Positions 55,738 to 64,000 are shown, numbered from the stretch's first letter. The stretch: 64,000 bases of DNA from Curtobacterium pusillum (GCF_013359865.1 NZ_JABMCE010000070.1:1-64000); one strand, 5' to 3'. Made by a program: numbers and translations. The notes: generated by a model from the letters alone, not told the origin.

Positions 55738-57072
55738 ATGAACCACCCAGTGCCGTTGCCGCTCGAGGCCCCGGACACGTCGTTCCTGACGTCCGGGGGC
55801 GCCTTCGTTCGCCGATCCGTCCTGCCGTCCGGCGTGCGGGTCCTGACCGAGGCGATGCCCGGAGCGAGCTCGACGAGCCTCGGCTTCTGGGTCGGCGTCG
55901 GCTCGCGCGACGAACGCGCGGGGCAGTACGGCTCGACGCACTTCCTCGAGCACCTGTTGTTCAAGGGCACGGCGAAGCGCTCGGCGCTCGACATCGCGAT
56001 CTCCTTCGACTCCGTCGGCGGCGAGCACAACGCCGCCACCGCGAAGGAGTACACCTGCTACTACTCCCGCGTCCGCGACGCCGACGTGCCGATGGCGGTC
56101 GAGGTCATCGGTGACATGGTGACCGGCTCCGTGCTCGAGTCCGCCGCGTTCGACGTCGAGCGGGGCGTCATCCTCGAAGAGCTCGCGATGGCCGCGGACG
56201 ACCCGGCCGACGTCGCCGGCGAGGCGTTCTTCGCCGCGGCCTTCGACGGGCACGCCCTCGGCCGGCCGATCGGCGGCACGCCGGAGAGCATCCGCGCAGT
56301 GCAGCGCGATGAGGTCCTCGCGCACTACCGCGAGCACTACGCCCCGAACGGGATCGTCGTCACCGCTGCCGGCGCCGTCGACCACGACCGCTTCCGCGAC
56401 CTGGTCGAGGCGGTGTTCCAGGGCGCGCCCAAAGCCTCGCCGCTGGCCCGCCGCACGCCCCAGCCGGTCGCTGACCCGGCGATCCCGAAGCTCTCGGTCG
56501 TGCACCGCCCGACCGAACAGGTCAGTATGCTCCGTGGCTCGCAGGGCCTCGACCTCCGCGACGAGCGCCGTCCGATCCTCAGCGTCCTCAACGCCGTCCT
56601 CGGCGGCGGCATGAGCTCCCGCCTCTTCCAGGAGGTGCGGGAGCGCCGCGGACTCGCCTACGCGGTGAGCTCGTTCGCGCCCGCCTACCTGGACAACGGT
56701 GCGTTCGGTGTCTACGCCGGCTGTGCTCCGGACAACGTCGCCGGGGTGATCGACATCGTCGACGCCGAGTTCCGCCGCATGGTCGACGACGGTGTCACGA
56801 CCGACGAGCTCCGTCGCGCGAAGGGGCAGATCGAGGGGGCGCTCACGCTCTCGCTCGAGGACTCCGACGCGCGTATGACCCGACTGGGCCGGTCCGAGCT
56901 CGGCACCGGGGAGTTCACCGACCTCGCCACCGCGCTCGAGCGCGTGGACCGTGTCACCACCGACGACGTCCTCGACCTGGCACGAGACCTCCTGACCCGC
57001 CCGACGATCACCTCGGTCGTCGGCGCGGTCCGGCAGGACGAACTCGCGGCCTCGATCGGGATCGGCGGTTGA
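55738..57072 (+). CDS. M16-family zinc metallopeptidase
   Basis: Predicted 444 aa from ATG 55738 (MNHPVPLPLEAP). Inverted zinc motif HFLEH within GSTHFLEHLLFKGT, with the distal Glu in EEYTCYYSR-like and ERGVILEELAMAADD regions; second M16 half with LGGGMSSRLFQEVRERRGLA. The single-chain, two-domain size fits processing-peptidase-like actinobacterial proteins commonly downstream of pnp. An earlier in-frame ATG (55690) is rejected in favour of the TAGGCT-linked start. It ends overlapping or abutting the phosphatase gene. Confidence 0.92.
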   Translation: MNHPVPLPLEAPDTSFLTSGGAFVRRSVLPSGVRVLTEAMPGASSTSLGFWVGVGSRDERAGQYGSTHFLEHLLFKGTAKRSALDIAISFDSVGGEHNAATAKEYTCYYSRVRDADVPMAVEVIGDMVTGSVLESAAFDVERGVILEELAMAADDPADVAGEAFFAAAFDGHALGRPIGGTPESIRAVQRDEVLAHYREHYAPNGIVVTAAGAVDHDRFRDLVEAVFQGAPKASPLARRTPQPVADPAIPKLSVVHRPTEQVSMLRGSQGLDLRDERRPILSVLNAVLGGGMSSRLFQEVRERRGLAYAVSSFAPAYLDNGAFGVYAGCAPDNVAGVIDIVDAEFRRMVDDGVTTDELRRAKGQIEGALTLSLEDSDARMTRLGRSELGTGEFTDLATALERVDRVTTDDVLDLARDLLTRPTITSVVGAVRQDELAASIGIGG

Positions 57073-57080
57073 ACACGGAC

Positions 57081-57683
57081 ATGTCGCACTACCTCTACCT
57101 CGTCCGGCACGGGGAACACCAGGACGCGGAACACGGGCTGCGGGACGGCAAGCTCTCGGAGCGTGGCAAGCGGCAGGCGATGCTCGTGGCGGACCGGCTC
57201 GGCGGCGTGCCCTTCGACGGCGTGTACCACTCGCCGCTCGAGGCGCCGAGCGAGACCGCGTCGTTCCTCGCGCAGCGGCTCCCGGCGATCGAGCCGGAGC
57301 CGTCGACGCTCCTCTTCGACTGCATCCCGTCCGGGCCGACCCCGGAGATGCCGAGCGCCTACAAGGCCTTCTACGGGTCGATCACCGAGGAAGAGGTGAT
57401 CGCCGGGCAGGCCCAGATGGGCGATGCCGTCGCCGAGTGGTTCACGCCCGCGCGCGAGGACCGGCACGACCTCCTCATCACGCACAACGCCGTCATCGGC
57501 TGGTTCGTGCGCGAGGCGTTCCAGGCCCCGGAGTGGCGCTGGATGGGGACCAACGTCGCCCACACGGCACTGACGATCATCCGCATCCGCTCGGCCAAGC
57601 CGGCCGAGGTCGTGGCGCTCAACGACCTGGCGCACCTGCCGGTGGAGCTCCGTACCGGCCTGCCCGTCGACCAGCCCGTCTAG
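57081..57683 (+). CDS. Histidine phosphatase (phosphoglycerate-mutase-like)
   Basis: Predicted 200 aa from ATG 57081. The phosphohistidine motif LVRHGEHQDAEHG lies near the N-terminus, GVYHSPLEAPSETA after it, and the second catalytic His is in LLITHNAVIGWFV. A TTG at 57069 overlaps the M16 stop (TTGA) and would add four residues. The family includes phosphatases for sugars, proteins and phosphoglycerate; substrate unknown. It forms an operon with the M16 gene. Confidence 0.88.
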   Translation: MSHYLYLVRHGEHQDAEHGLRDGKLSERGKRQAMLVADRLGGVPFDGVYHSPLEAPSETASFLAQRLPAIEPEPSTLLFDCIPSGPTPEMPSAYKAFYGSITEEEVIAGQAQMGDAVAEWFTPAREDRHDLLITHNAVIGWFVREAFQAPEWRWMGTNVAHTALTIIRIRSAKPAEVVALNDLAHLPVELRTGLPVDQPV

Positions 57684-57725
57684 CGGCTCCGGACGGCGCG
57701 TGTCGTCCAGGAGGCGCGGATCACC

Positions 57726-58202
57726 TCAGCCCACCGACTTGCGGTACCAGGCGGTCGCGTTCGGGTTGTCGTTGAACGGTTCGACCCGGTCGTACCCGCG
57801 GCCGCGGTACATCGACCCCGCGGCGACGAGGGAGTCGTTGGTGTCGAGCACGATCGCCGTCGCCCCGAGCTCCGCGGCCCCGGCCTCGAGCGCGTCCATC
57901 AGGGCGGTGGCGACGCCGCGCCCGCGACGGTCTGCGGTGACGAAGACGTGCTTCACCTCGAACCGGACGTCGACGCCGTCGTCCGGGATCCGCCGCAGCC
58001 CGCCGCACCCCACCGGATGCCCACCGTCGTACGCCACGACGAAGGTGCCGTTCGGCGGCGTGAACTCGGCGGCCGGGGTGCGCTTCCGCGAGTAGGAGCC
58101 CTGCGCGGCGGGGAACGTCGCCTCGCGCTCGTCGAGGTAGGCGTCGAGCAGGTCGTCGACCTCGGGGATGTCTGCCGGTACGGTCCTGACCTCGAGCGTC
58201 AT
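57726..58202 (-). CDS. GNAT-family N-acetyltransferase
   Basis: Predicted 158 aa. Acetyl-CoA binding motif A is VKHVFVTADRRGRGVATALM (R/QxxGxG/A), with the later IVLDTNDSLVAAGSMYRGRG and a final YRKSVG. The acceptor substrate is unknown. ATG 58202 lies 6 nt from a TAGGAT box that overlaps the divergent dapB box. Confidence 0.9.
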   Translation of the reverse strand: MTLEVRTVPADIPEVDDLLDAYLDEREATFPAAQGSYSRKRTPAAEFTPPNGTFVVAYDGGHPVGCGGLRRIPDDGVDVRFEVKHVFVTADRRGRGVATALMDALEAGAAELGATAIVLDTNDSLVAAGSMYRGRGYDRVEPFNDNPNATAWYRKSVG

Positions 58203-58208
58203 GCGTCG

Positions 58209-58218
58209 ATCCTAGGAT
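58209..58218. promoter_or_regulatory. Palindromic bidirectional -10 (GNAT gene and dapB)
   Basis: ATCCTAGGAT is a perfect palindrome containing TAGGAT on both strands. Minus-strand TAGGAT (58214-58209) is 6 nt from ATG 58202; plus-strand TAGGAT (58213-58218) is 7 nt from ATG 58226. Only 23 bp separate the two start codons. Confidence 0.65.
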
Positions 58219-58225
58219 GGTGGGC

Positions 58226-58972
58226 ATGGTCACTCCCGTCGCCGTCGTCGGCGCCACCGGTCGTCTCGGGGGCCTCGTGGCCTCCGTCGTCGAGGAACTC
58301 CCGGAGTTCGAGCTCGTCGCGAGCCTGTCGTCCAAGGACGGCGCCCACGAGGCCGGCCCGTCGGTCTTCGGGGGAGCGGCGGTCGTGGTGGACGTGACCG
58401 TCCCGGCGCTGAGCCCGGCGATCGTGGACAACGCCCTCGCGAGCGGTGCGAACGTGCTCGTCGGGACCTCCGGCTGGTCGGGGGACCGCCTGGCGAAGCT
58501 CCGCGCCGGGCTCGAGGCGCGTCCGGAGCAGGGCGTGTTCGTGGTCCCGAACTTCTCGATCGGATCCGTCCTCGGCACGCACCTGGCCACGATCGCGGCG
58601 CCCTGGTTCCCTTCGGTCGAGATCGTGGAGACGCACCACGCCGGCAAGATCGACTCCCCGTCGGGCACCGCCGTCCGCACCGCCGAGCTCATCGCCGAGG
58701 CACGTCGCGACGTCGGCCCGGTCGAGGCACCGCACGTCGACCAGCGTGCCCGCGGCCAGCAGGTCGCGAGCGTCCCGATCCACTCGCTCCGCCTGCCCGG
58801 CGTGAAGGCGGTGCAGGACGTCCTGCTGAGCGGCCCCGGCGAGACCCTGACGATCCGCCACGACACGAACGACGACGTCGCCTACGTGGCCGGCGTCCGC
58901 GCGGCGCTGTCCGCCGTGGGGTCGATGCGCGGCCTGACGGTCGGGCTCGGCAGCGTCCTCGGCATCGGCTGA
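58226..58972 (+). CDS. dapB: 4-hydroxy-tetrahydrodipicolinate reductase
   Basis: Predicted 248 aa from ATG 58226; an ATG at 58217 is inside the -10 and is rejected. Rossmann motif VAVVGATGRLGGLV, substrate loop ETHHAGKIDSPSGTA with the catalytic His/Lys, and a C-terminal GLTVGLGSVLG strand. It reduces the DapA product in lysine and diaminopimelate synthesis. dapA lies 2.9 kb downstream. Confidence 0.95.
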   Translation: MVTPVAVVGATGRLGGLVASVVEELPEFELVASLSSKDGAHEAGPSVFGGAAVVVDVTVPALSPAIVDNALASGANVLVGTSGWSGDRLAKLRAGLEARPEQGVFVVPNFSIGSVLGTHLATIAAPWFPSVEIVETHHAGKIDSPSGTAVRTAELIAEARRDVGPVEAPHVDQRARGQQVASVPIHSLRLPGVKAVQDVLLSGPGETLTIRHDTNDDVAYVAGVRAALSAVGSMRGLTVGLGSVLGIG

Positions 58973-58978
58973 TCCGTC

Positions 58979-59437
58979 GTGCGCCTCACCCGCTCCCTCC
59001 GCTCGCCGTTCTGGGGCGCCAGCCTCATGGCGGTCCTGCTCGCGCTGTACATCGTCCTGGTCGGGCAGCGCGCGGTGGCGTTCATCGCGACGGGCATCCC
59101 GATCGGCATCGGCATCGGCGTCGCGCTGTTCGTCGTCGCCGCGATCGGGGCGCTGCTGCTCGTGCTCGAGTTCCGGTTCGGCGTCCGCATCACCCGGCTC
59201 GGCGCGCGGCTCGAAGGCGAGGGCGGGGCACCGGCGGACGTCGTCCCGGTGCGGCCCTCGGGGCGTCCGACGCGCGAGGCCGCGGACGAGCTGTTCCCCA
59301 CGTACAAGGCGGCCGTCGAGACCGACCCGTCGGACTGGCGCGGCTGGTACCGACTCGGCGTCGTGTACGACGCCGCCGGTGACCGCAAGCGGGCGCGTGC
59401 CGCGATGCGCGAAGCGCTCACCAGGGCACGCGTCTGA
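58979..59437 (+). CDS. Membrane protein with TPR-like tail
   Basis: Predicted 152 aa from GTG 58979, 6 bp after dapB. Two hydrophobic helices (FWGASLMAVLLALYIVLVGQ and GIGIGVALFVVAAIGALLLV) are followed by a cytoplasmic tail with one TPR-like unit (DWRGWYRLGVVYDAAGDRKR, ARAAMREAL). This arrangement is often found between dapB and thyA in this group; function unknown. Probably co-transcribed with dapB. Confidence 0.78.
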   Translation: MRLTRSLRSPFWGASLMAVLLALYIVLVGQRAVAFIATGIPIGIGIGVALFVVAAIGALLLVLEFRFGVRITRLGARLEGEGGAPADVVPVRPSGRPTREAADELFPTYKAAVETDPSDWRGWYRLGVVYDAAGDRKRARAAMREALTRARV

Positions 59438-59480
59438 CGGACCGGAGGCGGAGCGGGCCCGTGACGCGCCTCCCGTCCGG
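59438..59480. repeat. Family A palindromic hairpin, copy 8
   Basis: CGGACCGGAGGCG (59438-59450) and CGCCTCCCGTCCG (59467-59479) pair with one mismatch, immediately after the stop, in a convergent gap. Confidence 0.75.
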
Positions 59481-59491
59481 ACAGGGCCGGG

Positions 59492-60403
59492 TCAGAAGAC
59501 CGCGTCGACCGCGTCCTCGGCGCGCGCGTACCGGAAGACGTACCCGGACTCCAGGAGCTTCGTCGGAACCATCTGCTGACTCGACAGCAGCATCTCGTCG
59601 GCCGCCTGCCGCAGGAGCAGGCGGAGCGCGAACTCCGGGATGCGGAACAGGTACGGCCGGTGCAGGTCCTCGGCGACGCGCCTGGTGATGCGGTCGGAGG
59701 TGGCGGGCTCGGGACCGGCGAGGTTCACCGGACCGGTGACACCCGCAGCGTCGGTGCTCGTGGCCAGGTGCACGATCGCGCCGACCTCGTCGTCGAGCGC
59801 GATCCACGGCCAGTGCTGGCCGCCGGTCCCGAGCCGTCCGCCGAGTCCTGCCCTCGTCAGCGCGACGAGGGGAGCGAGCGCACCTCCGCCCTGACCCACG
59901 ACGATGCCGGTGCGGAGCGTGACGACGCGGACGCCGTCGGGGGCGGCGTCCGCAACGGCCTCCCACGCGGTGCACACCTCTGCGAGGAACCCGGTCCCCG
60001 CGGCGGCGTCGTCGTGCAGGACGTCGGCGGGCCGGTCACCGTAGACGCCGGACGCCGAACCGGACAGGAACAGCGGGGGTGGTACGGCGGCGTGGCGCAT
60101 CGCCTCCACGAGGGTCTCGGCGGCGGTCACGCGCGACCGGAGGATCTCCTGCTCGTACGTCTCGGTCCACGGGAGCCTGCCGATGTTCGCGCCCGCGAGG
60201 TTGACCACCACGTCGGCGCCGTCGACGATCGCCGGGTCGAGGTGCCGGGTGCCGGGGGACCAGCGGAACTCGGTCGCGGTGCGGGGTTCACGGCGGACCA
60301 GGGTGGTCACGTGGTGACCGGCCTCGCGCAGCTCGCGGACGAGGGGTGTGCCGATGAAGCCGGACGCGCCGGCCACCAGGATCGAGAGCGGCGGTTCCGC
60401 CAT
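59492..60403 (-). CDS. TIGR01777-type NAD-dependent epimerase/dehydratase
   Basis: Predicted 303 aa from ATG 60403, preceded by GGAGGCGC. Rossmann start [15 protein letters not shown], middle strand [27 protein letters not shown] in place of a classical YxxxK, and a C-terminal region typical of YfcH/SulA-like proteins ([30 protein letters not shown]). These are cell-division-linked in some bacteria by name only; the reaction is unknown. Confidence 0.88.
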   Translation of the reverse strand: MAEPPLSILVAGASGFIGTPLVRELREAGHHVTTLVRREPRTATEFRWSPGTRHLDPAIVDGADVVVNLAGANIGRLPWTETYEQEILRSRVTAAETLVEAMRHAAVPPPLFLSGSASGVYGDRPADVLHDDAAAGTGFLAEVCTAWEAVADAAPDGVRVVTLRTGIVVGQGGGALAPLVALTRAGLGGRLGTGGQHWPWIALDDEVGAIVHLATSTDAAGVTGPVNLAGPEPATSDRITRRVAEDLHRPYLFRIPEFALRLLLRQAADEMLLSSQQMVPTKLLESGYVFRYARAEDAVDAVF

Positions 60404-60440
60404 GTGCGCCTCCTTGCCCGCAACGCTACTCATGCCGACG

Positions 60441-60446
60441 TAGTCT
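60441..60446 (+). promoter_or_regulatory. Leaderless -10 for thyA
   Basis: TAGTCT, 7 nt before GTG 60454. Confidence 0.6.
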
Positions 60447-60453
60447 TCTGTGT

Positions 60454-61284
60454 GTGACCGACAGCGAGATCGTGCAGCCCGACCCCACCGTCGCGACCCC
60501 CTACGAGGACCTGCTGCGTCGCGTCCTCGTCGAGGGAGCGCCCAAGGGCGACCGCACCGGCACCGGGACGCGCAGCCTGTTCGGCGCGCAGCTCCGCTAC
60601 GACCTGTCGAAGGGCTTCCCGCTCGTGTCGACCAAGCGCGTGCACTTCAAGTCCGTCGCGTACGAGCTGCTCTGGTTCCTCCGCGGCGACGGCAACGCCC
60701 GGTGGTTGCAGGAGCACGGTGTCCGCATCTGGAACGAGTGGGCGGACGAGAACGGCGACCTCGGTCCGGTCTACGGCGTGCAGTGGCGCTCGTGGCCGAC
60801 GCCGTCGGGGGAGCACATCGACCAGATCGCCCAGGTCATCGAGCAGATCAGGACGAACCCGGACTCGCGCCGGCTCATCGTCTCGGCGTGGAACGTCGCC
60901 GACGTGCCGGACATGGCGCTCGCCCCGTGTCACGCCTTCTTCCAGTTCTCCGTCGTCGACGGGAAGCTCTCGTGCCAGCTCTACCAGCGCAGCGCGGACA
61001 TGTTCCTCGGCGTCCCGTTCAACATCGCCTCCTACGCGCTGCTCACCCACATGATCGCGGCGCAGACCGGGCTCGGCGTCGGTGACTTCGTGTGGACCGG
61101 CGGCGACTGCCACATCTACGACAACCACGTCGAGCAGGTCGAGGAGCAGCTGTCCCGCACGGCCTACCCGCTCCCGACGCTCGAGCTCGCCCCGCGCGAC
61201 TCGATCGACGACTACGAGTACGAGGACTTCACGGTCGTCGGCTACCACCACCACCCGGCGATCACGGCCGCGGTCGCGGTCTGA
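60454..61284 (+). CDS. thyA: Thymidylate synthase
   Basis: Predicted 276 aa from GTG 60454. ThyA signatures: [39 protein letters not shown], the nucleophile Cys in [31 protein letters not shown] and [11 protein letters not shown]. It methylates dUMP using methylene-THF and yields dihydrofolate, recycled by the product of the next gene. Its stop overlaps the folA ATG (TGATG). Confidence 0.97.
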   Translation: MTDSEIVQPDPTVATPYEDLLRRVLVEGAPKGDRTGTGTRSLFGAQLRYDLSKGFPLVSTKRVHFKSVAYELLWFLRGDGNARWLQEHGVRIWNEWADENGDLGPVYGVQWRSWPTPSGEHIDQIAQVIEQIRTNPDSRRLIVSAWNVADVPDMALAPCHAFFQFSVVDGKLSCQLYQRSADMFLGVPFNIASYALLTHMIAAQTGLGVGDFVWTGGDCHIYDNHVEQVEEQLSRTAYPLPTLELAPRDSIDDYEYEDFTVVGYHHHPAITAAVAV

Positions 61285-61799
61285 TGGGTTCCGCCGCCGA
61301 TTGGTCCGAGCCCGTCCGGGGCGTCGGCATGGTCTGGGCTCGGTCGGTGAACGGCGTGATCGGTGCCGACGGCGGGATGCCGTGGCACGTGCCCGAGGAC
61401 CTCACCCACTTCCGGCTCGTCACCGGTGACGCCACCGTCGTGATGGGGCGCCGCACCTGGGACTCGCTGCCCGAGCGCTTCCGACCGCTGCCCGGCCGCC
61501 GCAACGTCGTGCTGACCCGCGACGAGGAGTGGGCTGCCGACGGCGCCGAGGTGGTGCACGACCTCGCCACGGCACTCGACACCGACGAACCCGTGTGGGT
61601 CATCGGCGGTGGGCAGGTGTACGCCGCGGCGATGCCCTTCGCCGACCGCGTCTCCGAGACGGTGATCGACGTCGACGTGCCGGGCGACACCGTCGCACCG
61701 TCCTTCGACGACGCGTGGGTCCTCGTCGACGAGGGGCCGTGGCAGGAGACCCGCAACGAGGGCACCCGCTACCGCTTCCTGGAGTGGCGACGGGCGTGA
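61284..61799 (+). CDS. folA: Dihydrofolate reductase
   Basis: Predicted 171 aa. DHFR features: MVWARSVNGVIGADGGMPWH, the acidic active-site residue in VPEDLTHFR, VVMGRRTWDSLPERFRPLPG and VIGGGQVYAAAMPFADRVSE. It regenerates tetrahydrofolate for thyA, with which it overlaps by one base. A single family A half-site (CCGCGCCTCCAG, 61811-61822) follows the stop. Confidence 0.95.
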   Translation: MGSAADWSEPVRGVGMVWARSVNGVIGADGGMPWHVPEDLTHFRLVTGDATVVMGRRTWDSLPERFRPLPGRRNVVLTRDEEWAADGAEVVHDLATALDTDEPVWVIGGGQVYAAAMPFADRVSETVIDVDVPGDTVAPSFDDAWVLVDEGPWQETRNEGTRYRFLEWRRA

Positions 61800-61891
61800 C
61801 GGGGGCGAGCCGCGCCTCCAGGCCGCATAATGCCGGGTACCGACGGACGGCCACCGTGCACGCGGACGGCCGAACCGCGGCGCATCCCCGG

Positions 61892-61897
61892 TACGCT
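61892..61897 (+). promoter_or_regulatory. Leaderless -10 for dapA
   Basis: TACGCT, 7 nt before GTG 61905. Confidence 0.6.
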
Positions 61898-61904
61898 GGT
61901 GCCC

Positions 61905-62882
61905 GTGTCCCCGCGTGAGAATCCCTTCGGTCAGGTCCTCGTCGCCCTCGTGACCCCGTTCACGGCTGACGGCGAGGTCGACTGGCCCGGTGTCGAGCAG
62001 CACATCGACGACTGCATCACCGCCGGTGCCGACGGCATCGTCGTGACCGGCACGACCGGTGAGACGTCCACCCTCACCGACCCCGAGAAGCTCCGTCTGG
62101 TCGAGGTCGGCAAGTCCGTCGCCGCGGGCCGCGCGAAGATCATCACCGGCGGCGGCTCGAACGAGACCGCGCACGCGATCCACCTCTACAAGCAGAGCGA
62201 GAAGGCCGGCGCCGACGGTGTGATGATCGTCACCCCGTACTACAACAAGCCGACCCAGGCGGGCGTGCTCACCCACTTCCGGATGATCGCCGACGCCACC
62301 GACCTGCCGGTCATCCTGTACGACATCCCCGGTCGCACGGGCATCCCGATCACGTACGAGACGATCGTGCGCGCCTCGCACCACCCCAACATCCTCGCCG
62401 TGAAGGACGCCAAGGGCGACTTCGCCGAGGTGTCCCGGGTGCTCAACAACACCGATCTCATGTACTTCTCCGGCGACGACACGAACGTGCTGCCGCACCT
62501 GGCGATCGGTGCCACCGGCCTCATCGGTGTGACCGCGAACATCACGTCGACGCCGTACCGCACCATCGTCGACGCCGTGAACCGCGGCGACCTCGCGACC
62601 GCGACCGCCGAGCACAAGCGCGTCGAACCGCTCGTCCGCGCCGTGATGACGCACGTGCCCGGTACGGTCGCGGCGAAGTACGTCCTGCACGGGCTCGGCC
62701 GGATCGGCAGCCCGCGCGTCCGTCTGCCGCTCGTCGGTCCCGAGGACTCCGAGGCGTACGCCATCGAGACCTCGCTCGAAGCCGTCCGGGACATCCCCGG
62801 CGCCGACTTCTCCAACTTCCGCCCCGACCGCAACGCAGCGGCCGGTGGCGCTCTGCCGAAGGTGCCAGGCACCACCCGCTAG
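61905..62882 (+). CDS. dapA: 4-hydroxy-tetrahydrodipicolinate synthase
   Basis: Predicted 325 aa from GTG 61905; a longer upstream frame lacks coding character. TIM-barrel aldolase with GTTGETSTLTDPEK, the catalytic Tyr in VTPYYNKPTQAG, and the Schiff-base Lys in ILAVKDAKGD. It condenses pyruvate with aspartate semialdehyde in the lysine/DAP pathway. It is followed after 50 bp by the RNase J gene, a common actinobacterial order. Confidence 0.96.
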   Translation: MSPRENPFGQVLVALVTPFTADGEVDWPGVEQHIDDCITAGADGIVVTGTTGETSTLTDPEKLRLVEVGKSVAAGRAKIITGGGSNETAHAIHLYKQSEKAGADGVMIVTPYYNKPTQAGVLTHFRMIADATDLPVILYDIPGRTGIPITYETIVRASHHPNILAVKDAKGDFAEVSRVLNNTDLMYFSGDDTNVLPHLAIGATGLIGVTANITSTPYRTIVDAVNRGDLATATAEHKRVEPLVRAVMTHVPGTVAAKYVLHGLGRIGSPRVRLPLVGPEDSEAYAIETSLEAVRDIPGADFSNFRPDRNAAAGGALPKVPGTTR

Positions 62883-62932
62883 TCGAACACCGCGGCGCGC
62901 AGGACGCGCGTCGCCCGAATCCGTAGGACCGA

Positions 62933-64000
62933 ATGCCCACACAGATCTCCGAACCGCAGCCGCTCGAAGCCGGCACCCTCCGCGTCATCCCCGTCGGGGG
63001 ACTCGGTGAGATCGGTCGCAACATGACCGTCTACGAGTACGAGGGCAAGCTGCTCATCGTCGACGCCGGTGTGCTCTTCCCCGAGGAGCACCAGCCCGGG
63101 GTCGACCTGATCCTGCCGGACTTCGCGCCGATCCGGGACCGCCTCGACGACGTCCTCGGCGTCGTGCTCACGCACGGTCACGAGGACCACATCGGTGCCG
63201 TCCCGTACCTCCTCAAGCTCCGCGACGACATCCCGCTGATCGGCTCCACGCTGACGCTGGCCCTCGTCGAGGCGAAGCTCAAGGAGCACCGGATCAAGCC
63301 GTACACGCTCGTCGTGGCCGAGGACCAGACCGAGCAGATCGGCCCGTTCCACCTCGAGTTCGTGGCCGTCAACCACTCCATCCCGGACGCACTCGCCGTC
63401 TCGATCACGACCCCCGCCGGTCGGGTCCTGCACACGGGCGACTTCAAGATGGACCAGCTCCCGCTCGACGACCGCATCACGGACCTCCGTGCGTTCGCCC
63501 GCCTCGGCGAGCAGGGCGTCGACCTGTTCCTGCCGGACTCGACGAACGCGGACGTGCCGGGCTTCACCGCGCCCGAGCGGGACATCGGACCCGTCCTCGA
63601 GAACATCATCACGCGCGCCCGCAAGAAGGTCGTCGTGGCGAGCTTCTCGTCGCACGTGCACCGCGTGCAGCAGGTCCTCGACGCCGCCGCGGCCGCGAAC
63701 CGCAAGGTCGCGTTCATGGGTCGCTCGATGATCCGGAACATGAACATCGCCGCCGAGCTCGGCTACCTCCGGGTACCGGACGACGTCCTGATCGACACGA
63801 AGAAGGCGAAGAACGTCCCCGACGACCAGATCGTCTACATGTCGACCGGGTCGCAGGGCGAGCCGATGGCCGTCCTGGCGCGCATGGCGAACCTCGAGCA
63901 CCAGATCGAGATCGGCGAGGGCGACACCGTCATCCTCGCGTCCTCGCTCATCCCGGGCAACGAGAACGCGGTCTACCGGGTCATCGACGGACTGACGAAG
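62933..64000 (+). CDS. rnj: Ribonuclease J, 5' part (runs off the window)
   Basis: 356 codons are visible from ATG 62933 (MPTQISEPQPLEAG), with no stop before the edge. Metallo-beta-lactamase/beta-CASP enzyme: VIPVGGLGEIGRNM, zinc motif LTHGHEDHIGAVPY, VNHSIPDALAVSI, HTGDFKMDQ, and beta-CASP segments FSSHVHRVQQVLDAA and STGSQGEPM. RNase J is a dual endo/5'-3' exonuclease for RNA maturation and decay; the other exonuclease gene here is pnp. The C-terminal third is missing from the window. Confidence 0.96.
   Translation, partial: MPTQISEPQPLEAGTLRVIPVGGLGEIGRNMTVYEYEGKLLIVDAGVLFPEEHQPGVDLILPDFAPIRDRLDDVLGVVLTHGHEDHIGAVPYLLKLRDDIPLIGSTLTLALVEAKLKEHRIKPYTLVVAEDQTEQIGPFHLEFVAVNHSIPDALAVSITTPAGRVLHTGDFKMDQLPLDDRITDLRAFARLGEQGVDLFLPDSTNADVPGFTAPERDIGPVLENIITRARKKVVVASFSSHVHRVQQVLDAAAAANRKVAFMGRSMIRNMNIAAELGYLRVPDDVLIDTKKAKNVPDDQIVYMSTGSQGEPMAVLARMANLEHQIEIGEGDTVILASSLIPGNENAVYRVIDGLTK

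Noticed and set aside
1-64000. tRNA, rRNA, insertion sequences, prophage genes
   Set aside because: No cloverleaf, rRNA-like sequence, transposase, integrase or phage structural protein was recognised on reading either strand; a tRNA scan would be a useful confirmation.

Overview
The window is GC-rich (about 70 percent) DNA with strong G/C third-position bias, short gaps, many 1 to 8 bp gene overlaps and many GTG starts. Gene content (ImuB/DnaE2 mutasome, mycoredoxin-type glutaredoxin, CE1759-type FMN reductase, HelD/HelR-like RNA polymerase motor, DapB-ThyA-DHFR-DapA-RNase J block) points to a chromosomal segment of an actinobacterium, most likely Microbacteriaceae (Curtobacterium-like; inferred from protein style, not from rRNA). 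No rRNA, tRNA, CRISPR, insertion sequence, phage or plasmid gene was recognised.

Layout: 1-5280 translesion cassette (tail of a probable imuA', imuB, dnaE2); 5303-7461 two-component system; 7666-10576 small protein, FUSC-like exporter, kinase-fold phosphotransferase; 11155-16488 SNF2 helicase with a frame problem at its N-terminus, mycoredoxin, and a tightly overlapping PadR/membrane/CYTH operon; 16715-22836 oligopeptidase B, Fic protein, amidohydrolase, PabC-like enzyme, small protein; 22901-28783 Nudix hydrolase, double-AsnC regulator divergent from a transporter/M20/serine-deaminase operon; 28819-35912 membrane proteins, Na+/H+ antiporter, Pit phosphate transporter preceded by a PHO-box-like repeat, aspartase; 36059-42297 YihY, MFS, FKBP, aldo-keto reductase, HelD-like motor; 42559-45543 emfourin inhibitor, protealysin-type protease, GH6 glucanase, VanZ; 45645-53827 rpsO and pnp separated by a flavin/haem/iron-sulfur redox module (FMN reductase, S/T-rich anchor, ApbE, ferric-reductase-like membrane protein, NuoF-like protein, ferredoxin); 53914-64000 PEBP, TetR, M16 peptidase, phosphatase, GNAT, dapB, TPR-like protein, epimerase, thyA, folA, dapA, and the 5' part of RNase J.

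Two genome-style signals stand out. First, at least twenty genes have a -10-like hexamer (T[A/T]NNNT or a close variant) ending only 6 to 8 nt before the start codon, the geometry of leaderless transcription; one palindromic copy (58209-58218) appears to serve two divergent genes. Second, gene 3' ends and convergent gaps are filled with palindromic repeat families (GGAGGCGCGG/CCGCGCCTCC hairpins; GCGACAG...CTGTCGCTTTCGC elements; ACACCGGTGTT-ended elements) and short tandem repeats, several running over stop codons.

The most attractive candidate system is the 46798-50045 redox module: genes overlap by 1 to 4 bp, and the expected FMN-binding acceptor domain is absent from the membrane-anchored first protein. 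Two genes (helicase N-terminus, TetR N-terminus) look frameshifted; the TetR case sits on a run of seven G, so sequencing error and phase variation must both be considered.
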